From an uncultured Mediterranea sp. (GTDB taxonomy: Bacteria > Bacteroidota > Bacteroidia > Bacteroidales > Bacteroidaceae), in the NCBI GenBank assembly GCA_945641355.1, contig CALZEQ010000007.1:25170-89169 (forward strand): DNA of 64,000 bases, written 5' to 3'. Positions within the stretch are counted from its first letter, which is position 1; every line of letters starts with the position of its first letter. The notes beneath the pieces are model-generated. The model had not been told where the DNA came from. It worked only from the letters and a program-made list of their open reading frames with translations, and made no database searches. Below are positions 50,173 to 59,908 of this stretch, piece by piece. A program made the translations under genes and the position numbers.

Positions 50173-50763
50173 ATGGCAAAAGGAAAAAGAAAATGCCCGG
50201 AGGTCAACTCCAGTTCAACGGCGGATATCGCTTTCTTGTTGCTGATCTTCTTCTTGATTACAACGTCTATGGACACAGACCGTGGTTTGGCAAGACAGTT
50301 GCCGCCGCCGCCTGAGCAGGACCAGAAGAACGATGATATCAAGCTGAAGGAGCGTAACGTATTGACGGTATTCTTGAACTTGAACGACCAGTTGATGTGT
50401 GGCAATGAATATGTAAGCGTAGACCAATTGCGCGCTAAGGCAAAGGAATTTATTGCTAACCCGTACAATGACGAGGCTAAGCCTGAAAAGCATGCCAAGA
50501 ATGTTCCCTTCTTCGGTAACATGATGGTGACGGAAAAGCATGTGGTTTCTCTGCGATGCGACCGTGGTTCTTCTTACAAAGCATACCTTGCCGTTCAGAA
50601 TGAGTTGGTTGCCGCTTACAATGAGTTGCGCGACGAAATATCTCAGGAAAAATGGCAGAAGAACTATGCTGATTTGGACGAAGAACAGCAAAAGGCAGTT
50701 CGTGAAATTTATCCTCAGAAGATTTCTGAGGCAGAACCTAAAAAATACGGAGAAAAGAAGTAA
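50173..50763 (+). CDS. exbD: ExbD/TolR family biopolymer transporter
   Basis: CPEVNSSSTADIAFLLLIFFLITTSMDTDRGLARQLPPPPE. Confidence 0.9.
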   Translation: MAKGKRKCPEVNSSSTADIAFLLLIFFLITTSMDTDRGLARQLPPPPEQDQKNDDIKLKERNVLTVFLNLNDQLMCGNEYVSVDQLRAKAKEFIANPYNDEAKPEKHAKNVPFFGNMMVTEKHVVSLRCDRGSSYKAYLAVQNELVAAYNELRDEISQEKWQKNYADLDEEQQKAVREIYPQKISEAEPKKYGEKK

Positions 50764-51227
50764 TGGGAAAATTTAATAAGACTGGTAAACGTGAAATGCC
50801 GGCGCTGAACACTTCTTCTCTGCCTGACCTTATCTTCACACTCTTGTTCTTCTTCATGATTGTAACAACGATGCGTGAGGTAACTTTGAAGGTTGAGTTT
50901 AAGGTTCCGCAAGCTACAGAATTGGAAAAACTGGAAAAGAAGTCTTTGGTAACGTTTATCTATGTGGGAAGACCTACTGCTGAATTCCGTAAGAAATTAG
51001 GAAATGAAAGCCGTATCCAATTGAACGACAGCTTTGCTGAAACAGCTGAAATTCAAGACTACATTATCGGTGAACGTGCCAGCATGAAGGAAGAGGATCA
51101 GCCGTTGATGACGGTTTCTCTGAAGGTGGATCAGGATACCAAGATGGGTATCGTAACAGACATCAAGGAGGCTCTTCGTAAGGCTTATGCATTGAAGATT
51201 AACTATTCTGCACAACCTCGTCAGTAA
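50763..51227 (+). CDS. exbD: Second ExbD/TolR family biopolymer transporter
   Basis: REMPALNTSSLPDLIFTLLFFFMIVTTMREVTLKVEFKVPQ; starts at the stop of the first exbD. Confidence 0.9.
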   Translation: MGKFNKTGKREMPALNTSSLPDLIFTLLFFFMIVTTMREVTLKVEFKVPQATELEKLEKKSLVTFIYVGRPTAEFRKKLGNESRIQLNDSFAETAEIQDYIIGERASMKEEDQPLMTVSLKVDQDTKMGIVTDIKEALRKAYALKINYSAQPRQ

Positions 51228-51246
51228 TAGTGAACGATAGAAAAAA

Positions 51247-51288
51247 GAGAGGAGGATGCTCGTATGAGTTTATCCTCCTCTCTTTTTG
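51247..51288 (+). terminator. Rho-independent terminator after the exbBD operon
   Basis: agagaggaggat ... atcctcctctct ttttg. Confidence 0.8.
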
Positions 51289-51373
51289 TGTGTAGTCTAA
51301 TTTAAACACCAATGCAAAGGAAATAGGGAACATATGTTCTAAGGCCGGAGAACTTATGTTCCTTTCGAGAGTA

Positions 51374-51925
51374 TCATATGGTTTGAGTGTTTACCTTGTA
51401 GACTTCGGTATACAGTTTCGTTCGGATGGTTTCAAAGTCACGCAGGTTGTCCAATGCTCCGTATGCCATCAGTTGCATCGGCAGAAAGCCACAACCGGGC
51501 TTATAGGGTGGCTGCTGATAGGCATTGGGCCACAACTGGAAACCTTCCCGTTGATAGAAGCCTATGCGGCGTTGTGCCATCTCTTCGTTCGGTTCCTCCA
51601 CTTCCAGTACAATGGGACGGTTCAGCAATGTACGGACCGCTTTCAATGCCTCTTTCCCATATCCACCGTTTCGTTTGGCTGGGTCGATGGCAAAGTGTTC
51701 GATGTAGCAAAACTGCTGGAAGTCCCAGTAGGTCAGCAGACCTACCGGGGTGTCCCCTTCCAGGATGATGTTGTTGTAGAATGGCTTCTCTGAGCGCGGT
51801 GCGCTATAGTTTCTTAATTCTTCCAAATCTCTGTACTCATCAGCGGGAAACGAGTGTATCAACAGTTCTTCCATGTAGGTGTACAGTTCCGGGTCGGCTG
51901 TAGTGATGCGTTGTAGATGAAGCAT
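51374..51925 (-). CDS. GNAT family N-acetyltransferase
   Basis: VGLLTYWDFQQFCYIEHFAIDPAKRNGGYGKEALKAV. Confidence 0.85.
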   Translation of the reverse strand: MLHLQRITTADPELYTYMEELLIHSFPADEYRDLEELRNYSAPRSEKPFYNNIILEGDTPVGLLTYWDFQQFCYIEHFAIDPAKRNGGYGKEALKAVRTLLNRPIVLEVEEPNEEMAQRRIGFYQREGFQLWPNAYQQPPYKPGCGFLPMQLMAYGALDNLRDFETIRTKLYTEVYKVNTQTI

Positions 51926-51938
51926 GATTGGTTAAATT

Positions 51939-53219
51939 TTATTCGGTATAAAATTCAATGATTCGTCGGATGGCCCGTTGGCATACCGGGCAGAAGTCTG
52001 GATGCTCATTGGTACGCATCCGGCAGTTGTAGGCTGGCCGGAAGATGCCTTTGACAGAGTATCCGCCCCCTTCGTACACGCCTACCGGATACTTTTCGGC
52101 TTTCTCAACCGGGGTAGGCACAGGTGTCTTGGCGGGAAGCATATCTTCCCATTTGGATGCAAAGTCAACGCGCGTCGTAATGTTCTGTTCCCACGGTTCG
52201 ATATCCAATGGATAGGTATCGGTCATGGTGTCGTCGTCATAGAAATACTCGTCACCCAGTCCGCCGAAGCTGTGTCCGAATTCGTGTACCACCACTGGAC
52301 GAAATGCGGCGTGGTGAGCCGTTGTCAGAGTGTATGAGTTGTAGATGCCGCCACCTCCATATTCGTCTGTATTGGCCAAGATGATGATATGCTCGTATGG
52401 AATGCCTGCCAGTGCATCGTGTATGGAGCGGACACGTGAGGTAGTGAGGTAACGGTCGGAATAGAATGTGCTGAAGTGTGAGCTGACGGCAGTCTGCTTC
52501 CATTCACCCAAGCGGGGTACGCTGACACCGCTGTCGGCCGAAGGGCTGGCTACCGCAACGATGTTGAATCGTCCTTTCATCGTTTTGAACGGTTCGTGGG
52601 CCATCAGACTCTCTACGGCAATGTCTGCGTCCTTGTAGAACGTATCCATCTCGTCTGTCGTATAGCCTTCAGCCATGATGGCAATGTCTATACACTTGTC
52701 TTCCTCCCCGCTTTTTATCAGGTATTTGTGCGGTGTAATCCGTTCGATGCCCTTTTGGTGTATCAGGATGTCGTTTGGGTCTACGGTATGTTTCAGCGAA
52801 GCTCTGACGTTGCGGCGCAGGTCAAAGAGCGTGATTTCAATTTCGGCAGACCGGAGTGGGTAGGGTACCAGAAAGGTGTTCTCAAACCCCTTGGTGGCAG
52901 TTTGGGCCTCTTCCGTTTCAAGCCATTCCTGGAAGAGGGACGAGAAGGAGGTCTTATAGATGACGGTACCGCTGGCAGCATCTTTCATGACGATTTGTCC
53001 GTTGCCGGCCAATGGCAGTTCGGCCAGATGATGTTTACGTCCCGCCCACGAGGGCAGCGAGGAGAGTTCGTCCAGACAGATAGACTGCCTGGAGGCATTA
53101 CCGGTAAACAGGTAGTCAATACGCAGTGTCTTGTCTACAAAGTAGTCACTGAATTTTTGTGCATACAGCATGTTGCTGACAACAAGCAGGCACATCAATG
53201 GTAAAATGTACTTTTTCAT
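51939..53219 (-). CDS. M64 family (IgA-type) metallopeptidase
   Basis: Zinc motif HEFGHSFGGLGDEYFYDD; IDIAIMAEGYTTDEMDTFYKDAD; CRMRTNEHPDFCPVCQRAI. Confidence 0.93.
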   Translation of the reverse strand: MKKYILPLMCLLVVSNMLYAQKFSDYFVDKTLRIDYLFTGNASRQSICLDELSSLPSWAGRKHHLAELPLAGNGQIVMKDAASGTVIYKTSFSSLFQEWLETEEAQTATKGFENTFLVPYPLRSAEIEITLFDLRRNVRASLKHTVDPNDILIHQKGIERITPHKYLIKSGEEDKCIDIAIMAEGYTTDEMDTFYKDADIAVESLMAHEPFKTMKGRFNIVAVASPSADSGVSVPRLGEWKQTAVSSHFSTFYSDRYLTTSRVRSIHDALAGIPYEHIIILANTDEYGGGGIYNSYTLTTAHHAAFRPVVVHEFGHSFGGLGDEYFYDDDTMTDTYPLDIEPWEQNITTRVDFASKWEDMLPAKTPVPTPVEKAEKYPVGVYEGGGYSVKGIFRPAYNCRMRTNEHPDFCPVCQRAIRRIIEFYTE

Positions 53220-53260
53220 ATCTATAATAATAGGGTGGTTTCAATCGTGGTTCTGTGGAC

Positions 53261-53333
53261 AAAGATAGTGCAAATTGAGAGAAGAACTTTCATGCGAGCA
53301 TGAAAAAGTTATTCCGAAATGCAGCCTATCTTA
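53261..53333. repeat. Intergenic structured repeat, copy C (M64 upstream region)
   Basis: aaagatagtgcaaattgagagaagaac-tttcatg cgag catgaaa-aagttattccgaaatgcagcctatctta; outer arms aagatag/ctatctt are perfect. Confidence 0.9.
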
Positions 53334-53486
53334 TTTGAATATAGTACAAATTAGCAGAAATAACATCCTTTCTCCATCTCTTGTTTTGTATAGAACGACT
53401 CTAATTTTGTAAGAATTGTGAGGCTCTTTCTTTTATTTGGTAAAAAAATGAGTAACTTTGCAATTAATTTAAACTTGAACTTAAAA

Positions 53487-53966
53487 ATGGGAAATCATCA
53501 ATTGGACGCTTTGGATGAACAGATTCTGAAGCTTATTGCTGACAATGCACGCATTCCTTTTCTGGAAGTGGCAAGAGCCTGTAACGTATCGGGCGCTGCC
53601 ATCCATCAACGCATTCAGAAACTGACGGGGCTGGGTATCCTGAAGGGGTCGGAATTTGTGATTGATCCGGAGAAGATTGGCTACGAGACGTGTGCCTATA
53701 TAGGCATCTACCTGAAGGATCCGGCATCATTTGATGCTGTCACCAAAGCGTTGGAGGCCATTCCCGAAGTGGTGGAGTGTCACTTCACGACGGGCAAATA
53801 CGATATGTTTATCAAGCTGTACGCCCGCAACAACCATCACCTGCTCAGCATCATCCACGATAAGCTGCAGCCACTGGGGTTGGCGCGTACGGAGACGTTG
53901 ATTTCTTTTCACGAGGCCATCAAGCGGCAGATGCCCATCCTCTCGGATGACGGGGCGGAGGATTGA
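53487..53966 (+). CDS. Lrp/AsnC family transcriptional regulator
   Basis: Start MGNHQLDALDEQILKLIADNARIPFLEVARACNVSGAAIHQRIQKLTGLGIL at 53487; C-terminal RAM domain. Confidence 0.93.
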   Translation: MGNHQLDALDEQILKLIADNARIPFLEVARACNVSGAAIHQRIQKLTGLGILKGSEFVIDPEKIGYETCAYIGIYLKDPASFDAVTKALEAIPEVVECHFTTGKYDMFIKLYARNNHHLLSIIHDKLQPLGLARTETLISFHEAIKRQMPILSDDGAED

Positions 53967-53974
53967 CGGTCGTG

Positions 53975-54466
53975 TTAGGAGCGGCGGATATAGTCTACAA
54001 AGGCATAAGGGCAGGGATGTTTCTCATCGGCAGAGTGAGACTCTCTGCTTTTTTCTTGCCATAGCAGTGGAGAGATTTCCGGGAAATAGGTGTCTACCTG
54101 CGGGGCGGTTGCGTCAATTTCCGTCAGGCAGAGGCGGTCGGCTATGGGCAATGCCTGGCGATAGAGGCTGGCACCGCCGATGATGAACACCGCTTCTTCG
54201 GGACGGCAATGCTCCAGTGCTTCCTGAAGTGAACGGAAGTGCTCGGCACCGGGACAGACAATCGCCTCTTGACTTGAGAGGACGATGTTGCGACGGTTGG
54301 GCAAAGCGCCCTTCGGAAGCGATTCGAATGTCTTTCGGCCCATGATGATGGTGTGGCCTGTTGTCAGTGCCTTGAAGCGTTTCAAGTCGTTGGGTAGCCA
54401 GAACAGCAGTTTGTTCTGATAGCCTATTCCCAGTTGGCGGTCGATGGCGGCGATGATACTTATCAT
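53975..54466 (-). CDS. folA: Dihydrofolate reductase
   Basis: ISIIAAIDRQLGIGYQNKLLFWLPNDLKRFKALTTGHTIIMGRKTFESLPKGALPNRRNIVLS. Confidence 0.96.
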   Translation of the reverse strand: MISIIAAIDRQLGIGYQNKLLFWLPNDLKRFKALTTGHTIIMGRKTFESLPKGALPNRRNIVLSSQEAIVCPGAEHFRSLQEALEHCRPEEAVFIIGGASLYRQALPIADRLCLTEIDATAPQVDTYFPEISPLLWQEKSRESHSADEKHPCPYAFVDYIRRS

Positions 54467-54491
54467 TTTTCTTTAGATTATGAATGATGAA

Positions 54492-55286
54492 TCAGACTGC
54501 TACCTTACCTGCAATGTGCGGGTGCGGGTTGTAGTTCCGCAGTTCAAAGTCCTCGTACTGGAAGTCGAAGATGCTTTTCACCTCCGGGTTGATGTACATC
54601 TGCGGTAGCGGACGCGGCTCGCGTGTCAGTTGCAACCGTACCTGTTCCAGATGATTCAGGTAGATGTGCGCGTCGCCCAGCGTATGCACAAAGTCGCCGG
54701 CCTTCAGTCCCGTCACCTGTGCCATCATCTGCAGCAGTAGGGCGTACGAGGCAATGTTGAACGGAACACCCAGAAAAATGTCGGCACTGCGCTGGTACAG
54801 TTGCAGGCTCAGCCGCCCGTCGGCCACATAGAACTGGAAGAAGGCGTGACAGGGAGGCAGGTTCATCTTGTCCAGGTCGCCCACGTTCCATGCACTCACA
54901 ATGATGCGCCGTGAGTCCGGATGATGTTTGATCGTTTCTACGGCTTCGCTTATCTGGTCGATGCAGCCCCCGTTGTAGTCGGGCCACGACCGCCATTGAT
55001 AGCCATAGATGTGTCCCAGGTCACCGTCCGGGCCGGCCCATTCGTTCCAGATGCGCACCCCGTGTTCTTGCAGATAGTGGACGTTGGTGTCGCCGCGCAG
55101 AAACCAGAGCAGTTCGTAGATGATGGATTTCAGGTGCAGCTTCTTGGTCGTGAGGCAGGGGAATCCGTCCTCCATGCGGAAGCGCATCTGATGTCCGAAT
55201 ACGCTGATGGTTCCCGTGCCGGTACGGTCGCTCTTCTCCACACCTTCGGTAAGTACCCGGCTCAGCAGGTCTAAATATTGTTTCAT
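54492..55286 (-). CDS. thyA: Thymidylate synthase
   Basis: [78 protein letters not shown]. Confidence 0.98.
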   Translation of the reverse strand: MKQYLDLLSRVLTEGVEKSDRTGTGTISVFGHQMRFRMEDGFPCLTTKKLHLKSIIYELLWFLRGDTNVHYLQEHGVRIWNEWAGPDGDLGHIYGYQWRSWPDYNGGCIDQISEAVETIKHHPDSRRIIVSAWNVGDLDKMNLPPCHAFFQFYVADGRLSLQLYQRSADIFLGVPFNIASYALLLQMMAQVTGLKAGDFVHTLGDAHIYLNHLEQVRLQLTREPRPLPQMYINPEVKSIFDFQYEDFELRNYNPHPHIAGKVAV

Positions 55287-55411
55287 TTCTCTTCGATCTT
55301 TGGTTGCAGTGGCAAATGTACGGGTTATTTTTTATATTTCCCACCTTTCTGTGTGGTAATTCTAATCCTGTTGGCATTACTATCTGCTGGTAATCGTCGG
55401 CTCATAAGGAA

Positions 55412-56644
55412 TCAGAGGAAGGGAGTAAGCAAGTTGCCGAACCAACCTACAAATTTTTTCCAGGTGGAGCGTTGTTTCCAGTACGCAGGAGTCATCGGGG
55501 TACTGTTCTGCTTGTCGCGGGCAAACATCTCGTTCAGTTGCAGGGTGACGTCCCGGTCAAAGATAAAGGCATTCGTCTCGTAGTCGTAACGCAGGCTTCG
55601 ACTGTTCAGGTTGGCTGTGCCTACCGTACAGTATGTGCTGTCTACCATCATGATTTTCGAGTGGTGGAAGCCACCGTTGAACAGGTACACCTTGGCTCCT
55701 TTCTTCATCAGCTTGTGGGTGACGTAGAACGAGGCTTCGGGAGTGAAGGGAATGTCGGATACGGCGGGAATCATGATTTCCACCTCCGTTCCCCGCTTGA
55801 TGGCCTTCTTGATGGCCTTGCGGATGGATTTGGTCGGCACGAAGTAAGGGTTGACTAACTGGATGTTGTGCTGGGCAGATTGGATGGCTTCCGCGTAGGC
55901 GTGGCTGATGGAGCGGGGCGTTTCGCCAGGAGTGCGGTCTACGATGGCTACCTCTTGCGCTATGCTGTCGGGCAGCTGCGGTGAAGTGGGGAAGTAGGCT
56001 GGCCCGCCGATGTGCTGTCCCGTCTCCTTGTTCCACATAGTCAGGAAGATGCCCTGCAGGTAGCGCACCGCATCGCCTTCGATGCGCAGGTGCATGTCGT
56101 GCCACTGGCCTATCTTAGGCAGTCCGTGGATGTAGTAGTCGGCAATGTTCATGCCGCCTGTATAGCCGATGTGACCGTCTATCACTACAATCTTGCGATG
56201 GTCGCGGTGCATGGCGTGGTTTACCCAGGGGAAGGTGATGGGGTCGAACTTCACCAGCTCTATGCCCCGTTGCCGTATGGATTCAATATGCTTCTTCTTC
56301 AGCGGTTGGTTGTTCGAGCTGTTGCCGAAGGCATCGAACATGGCACGTACCTCTACACCCTCGCTTGCCTTGATGGCCAATAGGTCGAACAGTGCGTTGG
56401 CGATGGAGTCGTTGCGGAAATTGAAATACTCCAGATGGATATGATGATGGGCACACCGGATTTCCTCGAAGAGGTCTTCAAACTTCTCCTGTCCCGACAT
56501 CAGCAGTTCCACTTGGTTGTTGCCGGTGACGTGGATATCCGTTTGCATCAGATAGTCGGCAAAGAGGCTGTCGCTTCGCTCTTGTGCCCTTGTGTAGGTG
56601 ACGGCCAGCAGGAGGACCGTGATAATGAACAGAATCTTTCTCAA
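55412..56644 (-). CDS. Phospholipase D/cardiolipin synthase family protein
   Basis: Two HKD motifs: HAMHRDHRKIVVIDGHIGYTGGMN and HHSKIMMVDSTYCTVGTANLNSRSL. Confidence 0.93.
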   Translation of the reverse strand: MRKILFIITVLLLAVTYTRAQERSDSLFADYLMQTDIHVTGNNQVELLMSGQEKFEDLFEEIRCAHHHIHLEYFNFRNDSIANALFDLLAIKASEGVEVRAMFDAFGNSSNNQPLKKKHIESIRQRGIELVKFDPITFPWVNHAMHRDHRKIVVIDGHIGYTGGMNIADYYIHGLPKIGQWHDMHLRIEGDAVRYLQGIFLTMWNKETGQHIGGPAYFPTSPQLPDSIAQEVAIVDRTPGETPRSISHAYAEAIQSAQHNIQLVNPYFVPTKSIRKAIKKAIKRGTEVEIMIPAVSDIPFTPEASFYVTHKLMKKGAKVYLFNGGFHHSKIMMVDSTYCTVGTANLNSRSLRYDYETNAFIFDRDVTLQLNEMFARDKQNSTPMTPAYWKQRSTWKKFVGWFGNLLTPFL

Positions 56645-56748
56645 AACTTTTGCGTTTTATTTAGTTTTAAACGGTCGCAAATATACGATTTCTCGTTGGC
56701 TTGATAAACAAACTGTCCTTATTTTATGTGAAAAGGGGCACTCTCCAT

Positions 56749-57075
56749 TTACTCCAGCGTGGCTACCTTCCTGTAGACCAGACAGAGCAGTACTGCTCCG
56801 GCGATGGCCAGCGACTTCAGGTCCATCTCTGCCGTTCCGTTCTGCCACATGGCATCGAAGATTTCGCGCAGGGCATTCGTTATCAGTCCCCATCCGTCTA
56901 ACAGGACAAACAGCAGCACAGCCAATGAACAACAGAAGCCTGTCCAGAGGCAAGACACGAGGTTGTTGCGTCGGGGCAAGCTACGCACGACGCGGTGGGT
57001 GAACCCGTTGTCGGCTATGTCGGCTCTGCCGGGAGCCAAAAACTGTTGAATTAATGAGTCGTCATTTTCCGTCAT
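56749..57075 (-). CDS. Small membrane protein downstream of sigma factor (possible anti-sigma)
   Basis: 108 aa; starts inside the sigma gene end; predicted TM segments FCCSLAVLLFVLLDGWGLI and LAIAGAVLLCLVY. Confidence 0.65.
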   Translation of the reverse strand: MTENDDSLIQQFLAPGRADIADNGFTHRVVRSLPRRNNLVSCLWTGFCCSLAVLLFVLLDGWGLITNALREIFDAMWQNGTAEMDLKSLAIAGAVLLCLVYRKVATLE

Positions 57076-57610
57076 ATCCGTTTTGTTTTAAGTAAGTCGC
57101 CATTTTTTCTTTGGCCCGTGAAAGGTGGCTTTTGACCGTCCCCGACGGACACCCCATGATACCGGCTATCTTGTCGATGCTCTGATCCTCCAGATAGAAG
57201 AGGGTGATGCAGGTGCGTTCCGTCTCTTTCAGGGTGCTGAGGGCACGGTAGATGTCCATCCGTTGTCCCACATCCGTCTGCTGCACACTGTATTCAGCAT
57301 CTACCTGATGGGTCTCCAGGTCTGTTGTCTCCTTTCGGGTGCGAAGATAGTCATAAAATTGATTATATCCAATACGGTAGAGCCAAGTGGAGAAACTGGA
57401 GAGGTTACTGAACGAGGCCAGGTTGGTATAGGCTTTGATGAAGGTCTCCTGTGCCAGATCGTCGCTCAGCTCACTGTCACCACAGGTCAGGTGCAGGAAG
57501 AAGCGCCGCAAGGGCGACTGATACTTCCCGACCAGTTGGTCGAAGGCACGGTTGTTGTGCAGCACCACGACCTGTGCGACTAACGATATGTCACTGAGCT
57601 GACTTCTCAT
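57062..57610 (-). CDS. RNA polymerase sigma-70 factor, ECF-like
   Basis: DDLAQETFIKAYTNLASFSNLSSFSTWLYRIGYNQFYDYLR; LKETERTCITLFYLEDQSIDKIAGIMGCPSGTVKSHLSRAKEKM. Confidence 0.92.
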   Translation of the reverse strand: MRSQLSDISLVAQVVVLHNNRAFDQLVGKYQSPLRRFFLHLTCGDSELSDDLAQETFIKAYTNLASFSNLSSFSTWLYRIGYNQFYDYLRTRKETTDLETHQVDAEYSVQQTDVGQRMDIYRALSTLKETERTCITLFYLEDQSIDKIAGIMGCPSGTVKSHLSRAKEKMATYLKQNGYDGK

Positions 57611-58305
57611 TTCGTCTCCTCTTCTGGCTCCTTTTGTATGTAAGGCATCACTTCCTGTTTGCCAGCCGTAGCGTTGTCACTCTGCTTTCCCTTTCCGGTC
57701 GGTTCCTGTGTGTAGTGGATGACTACCTGTCCGAATCCCATGAACATGATGAGCAGTCCGATGCATCCCAGTCCGAACTCACCGGTCAGTGCCCATAGCA
57801 TGATGAAGAGTCCGATGCCTACGAATATGCTGTTGATGCCCTTGCTGCGCAGGTCGTTGGTGCGTACTGGCTCTTGGAAGAGTTGTTCGGGCAACGGTTT
57901 CCCGCTGGCCAATGCCTGTTCGGCCAGGCGGTATTTGGCCTTGCGCGTCTTGTATCGGAAGTAGAAGATGAAGAAGATGATGATGGCCGGCAGTCCGAAT
58001 ACGGCGATGATGGCTACGATGGGTATCATCCGCTCCAGTCCCTGTACGTAGAAGTCATAGTCATTTCGTTCGTGCCGTCCGTCCCAACGTTCCGATGCAT
58101 GGTTGGGGTCGTATTGGCCGGGTTGCTCGTAGGTAGTGATGCTCAGGGTGTCAATTTGCGTGTTTCCGTCTATCACCGTGTCCTGCAGTTCGATAATCCG
58201 TTTCACATTGCCCTCTTCATCCCGTTCCGTGATTCGTCGGGTGCTTCCGTTGGCCAACAGGCAGAAGGTGATGGCCAGCCATAATCCTAAAATGAATCGT
58301 TTCAT
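57607..58305 (-). CDS. Membrane protein, DUF6249-like
   Basis: Signal peptide, FGLPAIIIFFIFYFRYKTRKAKYRLAEQALASGKPLPEQLF, further TMs; overlaps sigma start by 4 nt. Confidence 0.75.
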   Translation of the reverse strand: MKRFILGLWLAITFCLLANGSTRRITERDEEGNVKRIIELQDTVIDGNTQIDTLSITTYEQPGQYDPNHASERWDGRHERNDYDFYVQGLERMIPIVAIIAVFGLPAIIIFFIFYFRYKTRKAKYRLAEQALASGKPLPEQLFQEPVRTNDLRSKGINSIFVGIGLFIMLWALTGEFGLGCIGLLIMFMGFGQVVIHYTQEPTGKGKQSDNATAGKQEVMPYIQKEPEEETK

Positions 58306-58474
58306 ATTGCTTTTATTGTTTTAGTTATTCTTTTTACACTCGTCTACTTGTAGCTCGTAACTATCCATTAGACGCACATATCGGTCTATAAAGTTGCAAA
58401 GAGACGAATTTTTTTTTGATTCACCGAAACTTTCAGAGAAAACAATTATATTTGTGGCACTAAAAACCTATGCC

Positions 58475-59224
58475 ATGAAGATACTATATTCCATTTATCA
58501 GATTTGTTTCGCCCTGCCGGTGCTGTTGCTGCTCACCATCCTGACCGCTCTGACTACCATTGTCGGTTCCATGATAGGAGGGGCACACATCTGGGGGTAC
58601 TATCCGGCCAAGGTCTGGTCACGGTTGGTCTGCTACCTGTTGTTGCTGCCTGTGCATGTACAGGGTCGCGAGAAGCTGCACAGCCGTACCTCATACGTCT
58701 TTGTCCCCAATCATCAGGGTGCTTTCGATATCTTCTTGATTTATGGATTTCTGAACCGCAACTTCAAGTGGATGATGAAGAAGAGCCTGCGTAAGATACC
58801 TTTTGTCGGCAAGGCTTGCGAGAGTGCCGGTCACATTTTTGTAGACCGTTCCAATCCAAAAAAAATTCTGGCCACCATGCGTCAGGCCGAGTCATCGCTT
58901 ACCGATGGCGTTTCATTAGTGGTCTTTCCCGAGGGGGCACGCACCTACACCGGCAAGCTGGGACCTTTCAAACGTGGTGCCTTCCAGTTGGCCGACGATT
59001 TGCAGCTGGCCGTCGTACCCGTCACTATCAGCGGCTCGTTCCAGATACTGCCCCGTACAGGCAAGTGGATTCATCGTCATGCACTGCAGATGGTTATTCA
59101 CGACCCCATACCTCCCAAGGGGCAGGGGGCGGAGAATGTGCGGGCTACCATGGCAGAGGCACTGACAGCCGTAGAGAGTGCCTTGCCCGTGGAGTACAGG
59201 AGCTCGGAAAAAAAGGAAGGGTAG
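58475..59224 (+). CDS. 1-acyl-sn-glycerol-3-phosphate acyltransferase
   Basis: Start MKILYSIYQ at 58475; VFVPNHQGAFDIFLIYGFL; LVVFPEGARTYTGKLGPFKRGAFQLA. Confidence 0.93.
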   Translation: MKILYSIYQICFALPVLLLLTILTALTTIVGSMIGGAHIWGYYPAKVWSRLVCYLLLLPVHVQGREKLHSRTSYVFVPNHQGAFDIFLIYGFLNRNFKWMMKKSLRKIPFVGKACESAGHIFVDRSNPKKILATMRQAESSLTDGVSLVVFPEGARTYTGKLGPFKRGAFQLADDLQLAVVPVTISGSFQILPRTGKWIHRHALQMVIHDPIPPKGQGAENVRATMAEALTAVESALPVEYRSSEKKEG

Positions 59225-59603
59225 CGGATTGTTTATTCAGATTAAATCGTTACCTTTGCCGCGTACACATCCCGCTCAGGGATTCTCTCGCTCAAAAGGT
59301 GCCTTTTGCGGGCAAACACGCAGAAGCAGCTCCTTGTAACTGATTACTGATAATGGGATTGGCCGGGGTCGGTCGTCCGATTTGTGGAATAGCGTTTCCA
59401 TTCATCTACTTACGATATATGGGCTTTTGCTCTTATTCTCACAGTCTGAAAACCGCCAATTTGAAGCACACGAGGATAAGCAGTCGAAAGGTCGCGACTC
59501 CATTTGTGGGGCGTGAGCTGTTCATGCTTGTTTGTGTGCAAGGTGCTTGGTGGTACCTCAGATTGTGATAAGCAATGAATGGTTCCGTCTTTTTTGTGGC
59601 ACT

Positions 59604-59837
59604 ATGATTCACATAGGAAAAATCATCGAGAACGAATTCTACAGCCAGGGCCGTTCGGTATCGTGGCTGGCCGAACGCTTGCATTGCGACCGTACCAATA
59701 TATATAATATATTCAAGCGTGAAAGCATTGATACGGCCTTGCTTCGTCGCATTTCAGACCTCCTGCAGCACGATTTCTTCGATTACTATACACGCGACTT
59801 GAAGCAGGGTGTTGAAAATTCTTCTACAGATTGTTGA
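59604..59837 (+). CDS. Small HTH DNA-binding protein
   Basis: MIHIGKIIENEFYSQGRSVSWLAERLHCDRTNIYNIFKRESIDTALLRRISDLLQHDFFDYYTRDL; in-frame ATG 59604. Confidence 0.7.
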   Translation: MIHIGKIIENEFYSQGRSVSWLAERLHCDRTNIYNIFKRESIDTALLRRISDLLQHDFFDYYTRDLKQGVENSSTDC

Positions 59838-59908
59838 ATTATCCGCCACAGCAAAATGTAGTCGTTCTGAACATAAAATAGGAACTTTGCACCAAGTAAA
59901 GAATAGTT

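Noticed and set aside
59353-59568. 71-aa ORF between the acyltransferase and HTH genes
   Set aside because: No motif, no clear ribosome-binding context, and unusual composition; likely spurious.
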